Part shown: one piece after another, positions 21,163 through 32,388 of the stretch
How positions within the stretch are numbered: the stretch's first letter is position 1
Layout of the letters: each line of letters begins with the position of its first letter
Source of the DNA: Erigeron canadensis
Lineage: Eukaryota > Streptophyta > Magnoliopsida > Asterales > Asteraceae
DNA: 64,000 nucleotides
Assembly: GCF_010389155.1 (NCBI RefSeq)
Contig: NC_057766.1
Span: 43,844,463-43,908,462, forward strand
Direction of reading: 5' to 3'
Program-made: the position numbers and the translations under genes
Notes under the pieces: generated by a model
The model's database searches: none
What the model was told of the DNA's origin: nothing
Seen by the model: only the letters and a program-made list of their open reading frames with translations

Positions 21163-21993
21163 CGAGCATGGTACCCGCGCAATGCGGCGGCAGTGGTGTA
21201 GAAGACGGTCTAGTCATTACAAAAAAAATTCCATTTATTCACACTTGCTTATAACAAGTGTGAAGAAATTTCTTAATTTTGTTCACACTTAAAAAAGTAT
21301 AAAAAGTATTCACCTATAAAAGTGTGAAGAAATTTAAAAAATTATAAGTTTTTCACACTTATATATGTGGAAAAAAAAGTTTCACACTTTTAAATGTGTA
21401 AAAGTATATTAATCATTCACACTTAGAAGTGTGAGGATTAATTTTGTAACACTAAATTTCTTCACACAAGAGAAGTGTGAAGAATTTAGGTGTTACAAAT
21501 TACCATTCACACTTTTAAATGTGAAAATGTTGGACATTTGTTCACACTTTTGAGTGTGAACTTTTTCTTCCACATATATAAGTGTGAAAAAATTGTAAAT
21601 TTTAAAATTTCTTCACAATTTTAAATGTGTATACTTTTTAAACATTTTTAAGTGTGAACAAATTAAGAAGTTTTTTCACACTTGTTTAAAGCAAGTATGA
21701 ATAAATGACATTTTTGTTGTAGTGAGTGGTGTCGGTGATGATACTGTTGGTAGTGGTGTAGGTTGATATAATTGTGATAGTGAAAAGTTTTAGAAGATAA
21801 GGGTTTAAAGTATTAAGTATTAAAATAAGGGTTTATGGTGTAAATTAATTGATTAAGGGCAAAATTGATAATTTATAAAACTCTTTCCATAGTGGGTCTT
21901 TATTAAGGGGAAATTTAGTAATTTCGTATGTGACATATAAATAACTATTTCTATTTTGAGAGAGGTGCATAATCCTTTATATAGAAGTATAGA
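21163..21993 (-). mobile_element. Helitron (family C), minus strand, split by a CACTA-like insert
   Basis: Read on the minus strand, it starts A|TCTATACTTCTATATAAAG at 21993 and ends GCCGCATTGCGCGGGTACCATG then CTCG|T at 21166-21163. It faces the plus-strand copy at 20764-21079 with the 3' ends 83 bp apart. The 510-bp fold-back element at 21215-21724 lies inside it, so the Helitron arrived first. Confidence 0.7.
21215..21724. mobile_element. CACTA-like fold-back element with CACACTT arrays
   Basis: A 510-bp element with termini CATTACAAAAA and TTTTTGTTGTAGTG (degenerate CACTACAA-type ends), flanked by a 3-bp duplication AGT at 21212-21214 and 21725-21727 as in CACTA transposons. Nearly the whole element is a long imperfect inverted repeat, with at least a dozen copies of CACACTT or its complement spaced 20-50 bp. 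Such arrays match CACTA subterminal transposase sites. No coding capacity. Confidence 0.75.
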
Positions 21994-24083
21994 TGTGTCT
22001 ATGTGATTAATTACATCCACACGTTAATCGTTATTAGAGTGAAGAATGTAGAGGAAAAGATTAGACCAATCATCTGTTGCACTTTATTATTTCAGTATAT
22101 AGATCTGAGATATTATTTCGACAGTGTGTCGTATGTAGTAAATAACAAGGGATTATTTAAACAGGTAGCATGGATATAACATAAAGTTAGGTAACTGGGA
22201 CAAGTGGTGTAACTAGATTTTAAGGCTTTTATAATCAAAAGATAGGTATTAATCGTATTTTGATTGTCTACGTAAGCACTTATTATCATTCTTTTGCCAT
22301 ATATTAACGATCGTAATCATCAACATCTGAAAATTATTACGAAATCTCTTAATATTTACCAGTAAACTAAAACAGAATTGTGATGTTTTTAAAACAAGTA
22401 ACGTAATCCTTAATCGACACATATGCTTTTAATTTATTTATTTTATTAAATTAGCTTAAATAAATTATTTTTATAAAATGACGTCATGACAATTTTTTTT
22501 TATTTAATAAAAAGATATCTATATATCTATATATTTCTATCCATATCTATTATTATAAAAAGTTATGATCCCTCCTAACTTTTCTAAAATAACTTGATCT
22601 TAATTTCCAAATTAGTTAAACTTTTATATATTAATTTAAATATTTTCATTTAATATAACTATAATTGTTTTTAATGTAATTATTTACAATACAAAGCCTT
22701 TTAAAATAACTATCCAATTTTTTTTCAAAAAAACTTTGAAACTTATATTAATGTCTCAAAAGCAATACAAATAAAAAAATGCAGTTGGACAGGCACAGAC
22801 CCAACCAACTCAACATACAAACTTCAAATTTCACATAGATATAATCACATGATTTAAAATTCTAAATACTACCTGGTTGTGCACCAAACCGAAATTAGGT
22901 TTAGAATGGGAATGATGGGTATTTTTGGTTGTTTGTTGGCGATTTTCCGAAGGTAGAGTGAATTTCTTTACGCCAATCAATTATGATTTGATTGTTAGCC
23001 GATTAAGATCGTGCTATTATGTTTTAGATCTGGTCGATTATGTTTAGAATGAGTATGAATGAATGAATGATGCCTTCGTGAGGTCTTATGAATCTCCTTT
23101 TATAGGAGAATTTATCTTGAAGAGAAAGTTAAGCCTCTTTAGGGTTTCCCTAAGTCTTAGGCCAGGAATATTATTTCCTTAATTATTGGCTGCAAGTGAT
23201 AAGATCAAATCCTGAAATTATAGGGGAATAATTCTTATCCTTTTTACCTTACTGCGGAAGCCTTCGTTACGAACAGCCTTTGTGTCGTAACGTGTTACTA
23301 TTCCTTCGTGTGGCAGGTCCTGCGTACCGCTGAGGGAGTACATCATCACTACCCATCACTTATTCACTCCATACATTCTCATATACACTTCTTTTTTACA
23401 TCAATTATTTTTACATTAATAATTATATTGTTATTGCCACTATAGTCGCCTACATCACAACCATTACTACTATCACCGTGGTTGCATTGTAGGTGTAAAT
23501 TACTAAAAATGGTCTCATAGGTGAACAATCGTCACAACATTTTATACATTTGTCCATAAAACTATAAAAGCTTCAATCTACTATCTCGTTGTTGTACTCA
23601 GTTCGAGGGTCTTATTAATTGTATACTCAGTTCGAGGGTCTTATTAATTTAACCTTTCATGATTAATTGTTTGATTGATATTTGTAGTAGGTTACGATGA
23701 CTTATGGCTTTCACTTGTCGTTCATGTAACTTAGAATTTAGGGCACTTATATATCTTAATATTTACTTCAAATACGCGTCCTCTAAACTAATAATTTCCA
23801 GCTAATGTTAAAAAAATACATTATCTATAGTATTTAGTTACAATCTATGACACATTACTGCACATCTAAAAAGTGAGTGTATGAATTTAATAATTTTCTT
23901 TTAATGTAAGTAAATTCTTCACCATATTAGAATCCTACAAATCATAAGTTTTTAACGGTAAATATTTATGTGTATATCCAACATACCCAATCCTTATTTA
24001 ATCTAATAATAAATAGTATTAAATAACCACACCGTATTTTGTAGAATAAACTAAAATGTAATACGTGGCTCCTGTTTAAAAAA
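21994..24083. other. Intergenic DNA upstream of the GRAS gene
   Basis: No gene. A possible Helitron 5' start (TCTATTATTATAAAAAG) occurs near 22543 without a located 3' end. A short exact duplication (CTCAGTTCGAGGGTCTTATTAATT) lies at about 23598-23650. Confidence 0.45.
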
Positions 24084-24106
24084 AAGTGGCTTTTAAAAAG
24101 CCACTT
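24084..24106. promoter_or_regulatory. Perfect 23-bp hairpin upstream of the GRAS gene
   Basis: AAGTGGCTTTT and its exact complement flank a single A. It lies 66 bp before the upstream ORF and 210 bp before the GRAS start codon. It could be a promoter element or a leader hairpin; the transcription start is unknown. Confidence 0.5.
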
Positions 24107-24171
24107 GTAAGTTACAATAAAACATATATATCTTCCATGTATCTATAATTTGCTCTCTATACGTAACCATT

Positions 24172-24243
24172 ATGATGATCATCATCAAAAACAAGAATCA
24201 ATCCAATTTTGCTTTTCAGCCAAATTCACGAAACCCCTTTTAA
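24172..24243 (+). promoter_or_regulatory. Upstream ORF in the GRAS gene leader
   Basis: ATGATGATCATCATC... opens a 23-codon frame (MMIIIKNKNQSN...NPF) closed by TAA at 24241-24243, 72 bp before the main ATG. An even shorter ATGTATCTATAA precedes it near 24137. If both lie on the mRNA they could dampen translation of the GRAS protein. Confidence 0.45.
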
Positions 24244-24315
24244 ATTTCCCTCTTTGTCCTCTTTTTTTACTATCTCAAAAAAAAAATCATTTCTTTTTAT
24301 CTTTCTCCGGCGACA

Positions 24316-26136
24316 ATGTCGTCAGGGTTTTCCGGTGGGTTTCCAGATTTCTTCAATAATATAAACAGCACCGTTAACAGAAACAGTTACAACCAACAGT
24401 TGAATTACAGGTCACCGTTAGCTGGTATTCTTTCCGACACTATGGTAAATCCACGATCTGATTTGATCGGAAAACGATCCTTGGCGGAATTCCAACAACA
24501 ACAACAACAACTGCAGCAATTCCGGCAACAAAGTTCAATCTATTCAAGAAACGTGAAGCCACGTGGCTATTATCAACAACAGCAGCCGTCGCCGCTGGAT
24601 CTCTATAGCTCGCCGGAAATTTCTTCGGTTTCTAATGTCACGTCGTCGTCGTCGTCTGTTTCGCGTTACGGTAACGGAAGTTTTAACGATGGAAGGGACA
24701 GTAAATATCGAGTTAACGCTGTTAATAATCAAGAAAGAGATAAAAAGATGTTACATCGTTTACAAGAATTAGAAAAAGAATTATTGTTAGACGATGATGA
24801 AATAGTAAATGAAAACGGGAACGACGCCGTTTCGGTTGTGACAGATACCGAGTGGTCTGGGACAAGGACAATCCAAAAGCTATTAAACGACACCGTTTCT
24901 GTAGCTAAAAAACCGGAAACTAATAATAGTTTTGTTTCGCCATCTCCAACGACGTCGTCTTCGTCGTCATGTGCATCTTCCTCATCAACAGTTTCCACAA
25001 AACAGTTGATATCAGATGCAGCTGAAGCAATAACAGATGGGAAAACCGATATAGCTCTGGAGTTGATCACGCGCTTGAAGCAAATTTCAAGCGCGCGTGG
25101 CACTCCGGAACAACGTATCGGTTTTTACATCGCGTCTGCTTTACGTACTCGCGTGGAGCGCGTGAACACCATGATGGAGAGCCAACAAGCATCTTCGGCG
25201 GCAGAGCTATACAAAAAGGAGCACATTTTGTCTACGCAGTTGATGTATGATAAGTCTCCTTGTTTCAAGCTGGCTTTCATGGGGGCTTATAATGTCATCA
25301 TGCAAACTGTTTCCGGGTTGCGTCGACCCGAGAGAAAGATCCATGTGGTGGATTTTGATGTTGGGCATGGGTTTCAGTATGTTTACTTGCTTCATGAGAT
25401 TGCGGCGGCGCGTAAACTGGATAATGGGTTGTTTCCGATATCGTTAAAGTTAACGACTTTTGGAAATGGGGGTGTGGAAAGGTTGAAGCTGGTTGGTGAT
25501 AGGCTAAAATTACTCTCCAACAAATTGGGTGTTTCGTTTAACTATAATGTTTTGGAATTTAAATTGTCGGAGATTAGTACACATGGTCTGGGGCTTGAAA
25601 ACGACGACGTTTTGGCTGTCAATTTTGCTTTCAAGCTGAAAATCTTGCCTGACGAAAGTGTGACAACTGAGAATTTGAGAGACGAGGTACTACGGCGCGT
25701 GAAGGGGTTGTCACCGGCGGTGGTGACGGTAGCGGAGCAAGAATTGAATGGGAACACATCTTCATTCATGACGCGTGTCAACGACGCGTTTAGCTACTAT
25801 ACAATGTTTTTGGATTCATGTGACGCGACGATTCCAAAGGACAGCCTAGAACGAGTCAAGATAGAGGAAGGACTCAGTCGGAGAATAGTTAACTCGGTTG
25901 CGTGTGAAGGGAGGGACCGTGTTGAAAGATGCGAAGTGTTTGGGAAATGGCGGGCCAGGATGAGGATGGCTGGGTTTGAATCCATACCGGTGAGTCAATT
26001 CACTGTTGAGTCGTTGTTGACAAAGCTCAACTCGGGGACACGTGGCAATCCGGGTTTTACTGTGAAAGAAGATTCGGGTGGGATTAGCTTTGGGTGGTTG
26101 GGACGGACTCTCACCGTCGTATCTGCTTGGCATTAG
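24316..26136 (+). CDS. SCL8: GRAS transcription factor, scarecrow-like 8 type
   Basis: Intronless 606-residue GRAS protein, complete at both ends. The N-terminus (MSSGFSGGFPDFF, then LAGILSDTMVNP and the Gln-rich SLAEFQQQQQQLQQF) is typical of the SCL8 clade. It is followed by Ser-rich low-complexity sequence to about residue 225. The GRAS domain then runs in order: leucine heptad region I (LISDAAEAITDGKTDIALE, about 230-275), VHIID-type motif IHVVDFDVGHGFQYV (342-356), second leucine-rich part (about 370-470), PFYRE region (VNDAFSYYTMFLDSCDATIP from about 485, then RVERCEVFGKWRARM near 535), and a SAW end (WLGRTLTVVSAWH) at the C-terminus. VHIID appears as VVDFD, a common variant of this clade. 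GRAS proteins act in the nucleus as transcriptional co-regulators. The first in-frame ATG follows a pyrimidine-rich leader and a GGCGACA context. Symbol given by family resemblance. Confidence 0.93.
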   Translation: MSSGFSGGFPDFFNNINSTVNRNSYNQQLNYRSPLAGILSDTMVNPRSDLIGKRSLAEFQQQQQQLQQFRQQSSIYSRNVKPRGYYQQQQPSPLDLYSSPEISSVSNVTSSSSSVSRYGNGSFNDGRDSKYRVNAVNNQERDKKMLHRLQELEKELLLDDDEIVNENGNDAVSVVTDTEWSGTRTIQKLLNDTVSVAKKPETNNSFVSPSPTTSSSSSCASSSSTVSTKQLISDAAEAITDGKTDIALELITRLKQISSARGTPEQRIGFYIASALRTRVERVNTMMESQQASSAAELYKKEHILSTQLMYDKSPCFKLAFMGAYNVIMQTVSGLRRPERKIHVVDFDVGHGFQYVYLLHEIAAARKLDNGLFPISLKLTTFGNGGVERLKLVGDRLKLLSNKLGVSFNYNVLEFKLSEISTHGLGLENDDVLAVNFAFKLKILPDESVTTENLRDEVLRRVKGLSPAVVTVAEQELNGNTSSFMTRVNDAFSYYTMFLDSCDATIPKDSLERVKIEEGLSRRIVNSVACEGRDRVERCEVFGKWRARMRMAGFESIPVSQFTVESLLTKLNSGTRGNPGFTVKEDSGGISFGWLGRTLTVVSAWH

Positions 26137-26411
26137 ATTTTTTCAATTTCAATTCTAATTTATTAGTGTTTTGATTAATTAATGAATAATTACTATTTTA
26201 GTTATAAATGTTTGAATTAGATGTGTAAACCCACCTAACAAAAACCGAATAAACGTGTGGCGTTTGGTTGTGGGATTAATTTGTAAAGTTTGGGATCGAC
26301 AAGGGGTGGATATATAAATATTAAGTTCTTTTGTTTTTTGGTTGTACCGAATCAAGAGTCGATTGGTTTAAGGTGTACAATATTTTATACTTTTTCAAGG
26401 ATAAAAGTATA
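26137..26411. other. 3' flank of the GRAS gene
   Basis: AT-rich 3' untranslated or flanking DNA ending at the target duplication of the next transposon (TAAACAAAA, 26412-26420). No further coding sequence. Confidence 0.5.
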
Positions 26412-26420
26412 TAAACAAAA

Positions 26421-27930
26421 GAACGAATTGCATTTTTGGTCTCTGTTATCACATCATTTTGCAACTTTGATACACATATGAAAAGTCGCAAAACGTATCC
26501 TTGTGATATCACACATGTTGCAATTTTGGTCCAAAAGTAACGTGCCGTTAGAATTCAGCCGTTAAATCCCCATGTGCGTCTCACATGCGGGGTAGTTGAG
26601 TCATTTACACCCTCCCACCCATATATATACCAGAAACCACTCCCAAATTCACTTCAATCTGGATTTCTTCCAAAATAGGTTTTGGTGGTTGCTTTTCCCA
26701 TAATCTCAGCCAACAAAAACAAAAACTAGATGAAATAACAATAATTAAAACTAAAACTAATGAAAACTGGGGCATGTTGAATGAAAATGGAAATGAGGTA
26801 CGGCTGTTGAGTGTTGTGATTGGTGAATGATCAACAACGTAAAATCTTCAATTTTGAGAATGTGGTGGTTTCAGTTCTGATGCTTTACGTTGTTGATCAT
26901 ACACAAATATTTAAACAAATACACAAATCTACGTCGTCATCATCCAACTTACGGCAGAAATAACTAGCAAAACTGAAACCACCACCACCGTAAAGCATCA
27001 TAACTGAAACCACCACCACACCCGATTTCTGTGGTGGGTGTTGATGTGTTTTTCGATTAGAATCTCAAACCCTTGAATTTTTTTTTTAATTTGTTGTTGT
27101 TGCTTTTGCTATCCTTCAGATCCACCGTCGCAGCCGCCCTTCAAATCCATCGTCGTCGCAGTCGCTCTTAAAATCCACACCGCCATCGCCCTTTGAGATC
27201 CGTGATGGTCGGAATTTGGTGGTAATGATGGTTGGGTTATATATATACATAACCTTTGAATAATTAATTCAAACAAAGATACAATAGGCTTGTGTAGGGA
27301 TGGGCGTGGGACCGGTCCCGTCCCGTAACGGTCCCGGTACCGACGGTACCGATCCTGAAAATCCCAAAAATGTGGTACCGGTCCCGGTCTCAAATAAGGT
27401 GGGATCGGGACGGTACCGTATCCCGTATTTCGCGGGATTTTCTCGGTCCCAATCCCGAAAACCATCAAATTCCAATACCGGTCCCGATCCCACTTGGGAC
27501 TCGGTACCACTTCCCGGTACCGGGATCAGGACGGTACCGGGACGGGACTCGGAACTTGGGATTTTCGGCTCATTCCTAGCCTTGTGGATTTGTTAGGTGG
27601 ATTGAAATGAAATTTGGAAAATGAAAATGATGGAGGAATTTGATTTTACTTAATTAGATCGAGACATTTATATAAGTAATTTGATGATGATGATGATGAT
27701 GATGATGATATATGTTGCAAGGATAGTCATCGTTTAGACGAAAAGACAGTATTGTCCATCACGTGCCTTTCACATGGTACATTTAACGGCTGAATTCTAA
27801 CGACACGTTACTTTAGGACCAAAATTGCAACAGGTGTGATATTACAGGGATACGTTTTGTCACTTTTCACATGTTTGTATCAAAGTTGCAAATGATGTGA
27901 TAACACATGGACCAAAAATGCATTTCGTTC
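26421..27930. mobile_element. Non-autonomous MULE-like TIR element, 1.5 kb
   Basis: Flanked by a perfect 9-bp duplication TAAACAAAA (26412-26420 and 27931-27939), the Mutator length. The terminal inverted repeats are about 170-180 bp, starting GAACGAA(T/A)TGCATTTTTGG and continuing through ATCACATCATTTTGCAACTT and GTTAGAATTCAGCCGTTAAA on both sides. The interior holds no transposase. It is itself interrupted by the hAT-like element at 27295-27578 and has a (GAT)n run near 27683-27709. Confidence 0.85.
27295..27578. mobile_element. hAT-like MITE rich in GGTACCG, nested in the MULE-like element
   Basis: A 284-bp element starting TAGGGATGGGCGTGGGACC and ending TCGGCTCATTCCTA, flanked by 8-bp duplications GGCTTGTG (27287-27294) and GCCTTGTG (27579-27586), 7 of 8 matching. 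The interior is a dense set of GGTACCG and GGTCCCG words in both orientations. All frames over it are open by composition; none is a gene. A relative lies at 37002-37787. Confidence 0.8.
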
Positions 27931-28146
27931 TAAACAAAAATAACAGTGAGTTAAGGCGAATTCAATATTCATACACTATCAGTTGTAAATGTTTGTTGGA
28001 TTAGTAATTGGAAGTGGGATCGATTTTTCAAATGTCATTGTAGCAAATATATTAAATTTGTGTTATCAGTATTAATTACTCGGTAGTACTTTTGATCCAA
28101 AGGCATGAAAGCCAGATTGATTTCGGTAGTTAAGTTTAGTTTAACA

Positions 28147-28523
28147 CGAGAGTAAGTACTCGCGCGTTGTGGCGGTGAGATAGTGGGATGGTAGGTCATA
28201 AAGTGTGATAGTCGACGGGTTCTGCCCCCGGATTTAAAAATTCGTCGAAATTATATCGAATGACATCTCTAATGAAAGAGCATGAAATTTTAAGAACACC
28301 CATATAATTTTTATAATTTATGGATGTACGGTTTGTGAGATAAATGATTTTGAATTAATTGGAGGAGTAAATGATTTATGGATGAGAGAGAAAAAAGATG
28401 ATTGATTGAGATTTGAGAAGAGAGAATGGGTGTATGGTAATATAATTGATAGAAGGGGTATTTTGAAGAAGTAAATGTTAGAAACTTAGACAGGGAGAGT
28501 CTGTTTTTATAATATAGTATAGA
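28147..28523 (-). mobile_element. Small Helitron (family C), minus strand
   Basis: On the minus strand it starts A|TCTATACTATATTATAAAAACAG at 28523 and ends CTCG|T at 28150-28147, after GCCACAACGCGCGAGTAC. Its body (including CATTAGAGATGTCATTCGATATAA) is shared with the plus-strand copy at 48197-48646. Confidence 0.7.
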
Positions 28524-29928
28524 TAGAGATGAAGCCAGCTATGTGTCTAAGTAAGTTCAAAATTAATATTAACAAATAACAATCAACTATACATAAAATC
28601 GGTTGGTCGTAGCCTCGTAGGTTCATAGCTAAAATTTTGTTCTTAAACTAGAATTACATTTTTTAACTCGCTGCTCGATATAAAAAAGCTTCGTTCTTTA
28701 TTTGATACGCTAATATTTTATTTTTACCACTTACAAAATGAATCATTTTGAATAATTCAATATCCTAAAGCGAGATGTTCAATGTAATTGCATTTAGATA
28801 ATTTATCTAACTAACAAGAGATGATTAATCTTTCTAACCAAATAGTCTATTAACTCCTAATTATAAGATGATGACACGTGAAAAAATCAGAGGACAAGAT
28901 TAGGAAAGAGAATTAATGAATACCACATGTCACATTTTTAATATTTTAGAAGAATTATTAGACTATTTGGTTAAAAAGATTTACCATTTTCCTTCACAAT
29001 ATTACCATTTCATAAAAACCAAATTGGTGAAAGTGCTGGCGGAATTGTGGGTGTCAGACGGGGTTGTTAGGCATGATCCTTTTTAATGGCTTGCCTCCTA
29101 TGCTTTCATTTCTTATGTGTCAATAAAGGGCTCCACTTTGGTAGGTTTTTTCTAACAAAGTTTGTGGTCACAAAGGTTCGTTTAATTATGTACTGAATCT
29201 TGTTAGAACCAAAGGTTTCGTGGTTGACGAAAAGAATAAGTAAAATGTTGATGTTTTACGTTATATTTTAGTTATGTATTTTCATGTTTTGTTTTAATAT
29301 AGTTAATAAACTTGTAATGATAACAATGTAGTTATTTTGACAACAACTTTCAAATTTTGTCCCAATTTTGATAATAATGACCCCCAAAAAGAACTAAGGG
29401 TATATTTGGTAGGGGAGTTAAGGTCAAAGAAATGGAAATAAATATATTTCTTTGTTTTATAGGTGTTGCACAAATTTATACACAGAAAGAAGTTATGTCT
29501 TCATCTAGCAAAGTATGGTCAAATTGTAGTAGTAGTTATTTTGTTTAGTTCTTAAAGAATGTTGAATGTACAGAGGATTCTGAGATGTTAAATTGATTGC
29601 ATTTTTGAAATTAAAACTCAATTTTCATTTCTCATACTTTTAATTTACCAAACAATGAAATTCATTTCTTTCAAATTTCTCAAGTTAATTTCTTTGTGAA
29701 TACCAAACAAGGGAATTTATTGAATTTCTCAACCAATTTCATTTATCTACATTTCATTTCTCTAATCATTTCATTTCTCTGAATTTCTCCCTACAAACTT
29801 GTCATAAATACTTTCAAGTTTCAAACTCTAATGTCAACAAGAAATAGCCAATACTTAAACGGACTCTTTATATGGACAATGTTATGACCACATGTTGACA
29901 CACTATCATAAAGGGTTTTATCATACCC
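28524..29928. other. Intergenic DNA, nothing recognised
   Basis: No gene or closed repeat. A stretch near 29590-29790 is rich in AATTTC and TCATTTCTCT and may be a decayed MITE (compare 46898-47832), but its borders were not found. Confidence 0.45.
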
Positions 29929-29931
29929 TTA

Positions 29932-30222
29932 GAGCGTGTTTGATTCACATAATGTTTTGAGAAAGAATGAAGTCTGTCAAAGGAATTGGAATATGAAAGA
30001 ATGAAATTTGACGGAATGTTTTTTATTTTTGAAGATTCAAGTGAGGGACGAAATGAAATTCCTTCCCTCATCCCCAAGAAATGGAGATTCCATCAAATGG
30101 GAGAATGTTTGCATTCCAACGGAATGTGATTCCTCCATCTTTAACCAACCAAACACGCTAAGGAATGAAATTCAATTCCAATTCCATCATTATCTATCAA
30201 ATTCTATAAATCAAACGCGGGC
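29932..30222. mobile_element. PIF/Harbinger-like MITE
   Basis: A 291-bp element with ends GAGCGTGTTTGATT and AATCAAACGCGGGC (12 of 14 inverted matches), flanked by TTA at 29929-29931 and 30223-30225, the 3-bp duplication of this superfamily. Internally repetitive GGAATG and ATTCCA words. The frames at 29868-30226 are shadows. Confidence 0.7.
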
Positions 30223-30239
30223 TTAATGAAATAATTATA

Positions 30240-30697
30240 ACATAGATCTCTCAACCCTTAAAATAAATACGCTACCCCATCTACATCACATATTTTTATA
30301 CTTACTATAAACCACCGTTGCAGTCACCACCGCCACTTTACCACCTGCCGTCGCCCTCCCACCACCAACTGCCGTCGTCACCACACCACCGTCTGTACCA
30401 CCACAAGGGCACACTGCCATTGCAACACGCTAATCCGTTTCTAGTATAAATGTGTATAATATAACTTGTATGTGTGGCTCTCCTTCGATTTTGTTGGTCA
30501 TTTAATAAACGAGTGACATCTCTATCTCTCTCTATATATAAAAGGCTATCAGAAACTGCTCTCTGAGCCCGCCACATCAGCTTTTTTTTACGTGGCATTA
30601 CGAGAACGATTCAGGTGACAAGTCATCAGCCATGTAGACAATTTATATGATGATGTGGAGTGTCCACTTAATCATGTATATAAGCCACTAAATCATC
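30240..30697. other. CCACC-rich DNA and a possible Helitron 5' end
   Basis: 30303-30425 is rich in CCACCGCC-type words like the 3' regions of family C Helitrons. TCTCTCTATATATAAAAGGC at about 30524 resembles a Helitron 5' start. A 3' end in the same orientation exists at 33913, which would make a 3.4 kb element with the MULE-like element at 30708 nested in it. This pairing is tentative. Confidence 0.35.
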
Positions 30698-30707
30698 TTT
30701 TAATAAA

Positions 30708-32112
30708 GAGTAAATTACACTTTTTGTCCCTAAAGTTGGCACGTTTTTCACTTTTCGTCCCTAAGTGAAAAACTTACAATTTTGAGCTTAAAGTTGGCAG
30801 ATTTTTTCAATCATCGTCCCTCGCCAAACGTCGTTAAGTTTCAACCGTTAAGTCGGACACGTGCAACACATGTGAGGGACTGAAACTGCAAAAAATGACA
30901 AATTCAGGGACGAAAACTGAAATTTACTTTTCTGTTGTCATCATCTTCATCTTCTCCGGTTAACTTTCGTTGAAAAATTCGCCGGAAAACTTAAAATGTC
31001 GATATCTCACTCGTTTCGTTGAATTAGACCACGAAACCACCACAAACTTCTCAAATTTAATTTTCGCACGAATCATAACCAAAATATTTCAGATTCAACA
31101 CTTGCCGGAAAACTCAAAATACCCATAACATGGATTTTGAGCAATATTTCTGTACGATTTAGCTTGTTCCAAGAATGCAATATTTCTGTTTTCGCAAATA
31201 AGTCCATGTTGGATTAGGTGTACATGCTCCTTACTAAGACACCAATGTTGTGCCTCATTTATTATTTCATAAGCTCAGCACCAAAAAGAAAAGTACAAAA
31301 ATTAGGGACGAAAGGACTAGGAGGCCTGACAAGCCCCTGCAACTCAAATATTTCAGATCAAAAATACTGATCATCGTCACCTGATTCTTAGTTTATGTAA
31401 TAAAAGTTCAAAGCAATTTACAGTTCGTCATTTGGTTGATTATAGCTCTTGTTCTATATTTTGTATAGAAACTTTAAATCTGTTGTTCGTGAAATCCTAC
31501 GTCAAAATCTCATTCTAAAAGTTGTTACAAGTTTACTATTGATGCATCTAGTATTGTGTTAAGTTTCATAGCGATTCGTTACCTTTCATTTTTGGCGATT
31601 TAGTTAGATGTTAGTTTCATCGTAAGGTTTTCGATATGGTTTATAGGTCAATCGTTAAGGTTATTAAGTTGTTACAATAGTTAGATTAGTAAATTGAGGT
31701 ACAAAGAATTCAGGTGTGACAACCGATTCATTGGATCTCGTTTCGGTTATAGGATTCGTGCGAAAATTAATTTTGAGAAGTTTGGTGGTGGTTTCGTGGT
31801 CTAATTCGAAGAAACGAGTGAGATTTTAAGTTTTCCGGTGCATTTTCCGACGAAAGTCAGCCAAAGAAGATGAAGATGATGACAACAGAAAGTAAATTTC
31901 ATTTTTCGTTCCTGAACTTGTCATTTTTTGCAGTTTTAGTCCCTCACGTGTGTTGCACGTGTCCGACTTAACGGTTAAAACTTAACGACGTTTGGCGAGG
32001 GACGATGATTGAAAAAATCTACCAAATTTAAGGTCAAAATTGTACTTTTTTCACTTAAGGGACGAAAAGTGAAAAACGTGCCAACTTCAGGGACGAAAAG
32101 TGTAATTTACTC
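30708..32112. mobile_element. Non-autonomous MULE-like TIR element, 1.4 kb
   Basis: Perfect 9-bp target duplication TTTAATAAA at 30699-30707 and 32113-32121. The inverted repeats are very long: GAGTAAATTACACTTTTTGT, the GTTAAGT and GTCGGACACGTGCAACAC blocks, and further inside TTCGTGGT blocks, recur in reverse up to 300 bp or more from each end. No transposase. Partial relatives occur at 52180-52456. Confidence 0.85.
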
Positions 32113-32305
32113 TTTAATAAAAAAGCTAGAGGTGTGGATTGAACTCTTGACATCTAGGTTACCATGCCATTACATTTGCCAATTGAACCACCATGACTTT
32201 TGTTTTAAATTTAGAAAACCACATTACTTAAATGCTTATGATATTAATTACCCATCAATTGCTATTCTAGAAAGGAAATAAATAGATTTATGTTTCTTTA
32301 CCATC

Positions 32306-32382
<77 letters not shown>
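32306..32382. repeat. (TTA)n microsatellite, about 25 units
   Basis: An uninterrupted TTA/ATT run. It creates a false polyleucine frame at 32290-32520. Confidence 0.9.

Positions 32383-32388
<6 letters not shown>

Noticed and set aside
27109..27596. Four overlapping frames of 69-133 codons on both strands
   Set aside because: All cross the GGTACCG-rich hAT-like element, where stop codons are rare because of composition.
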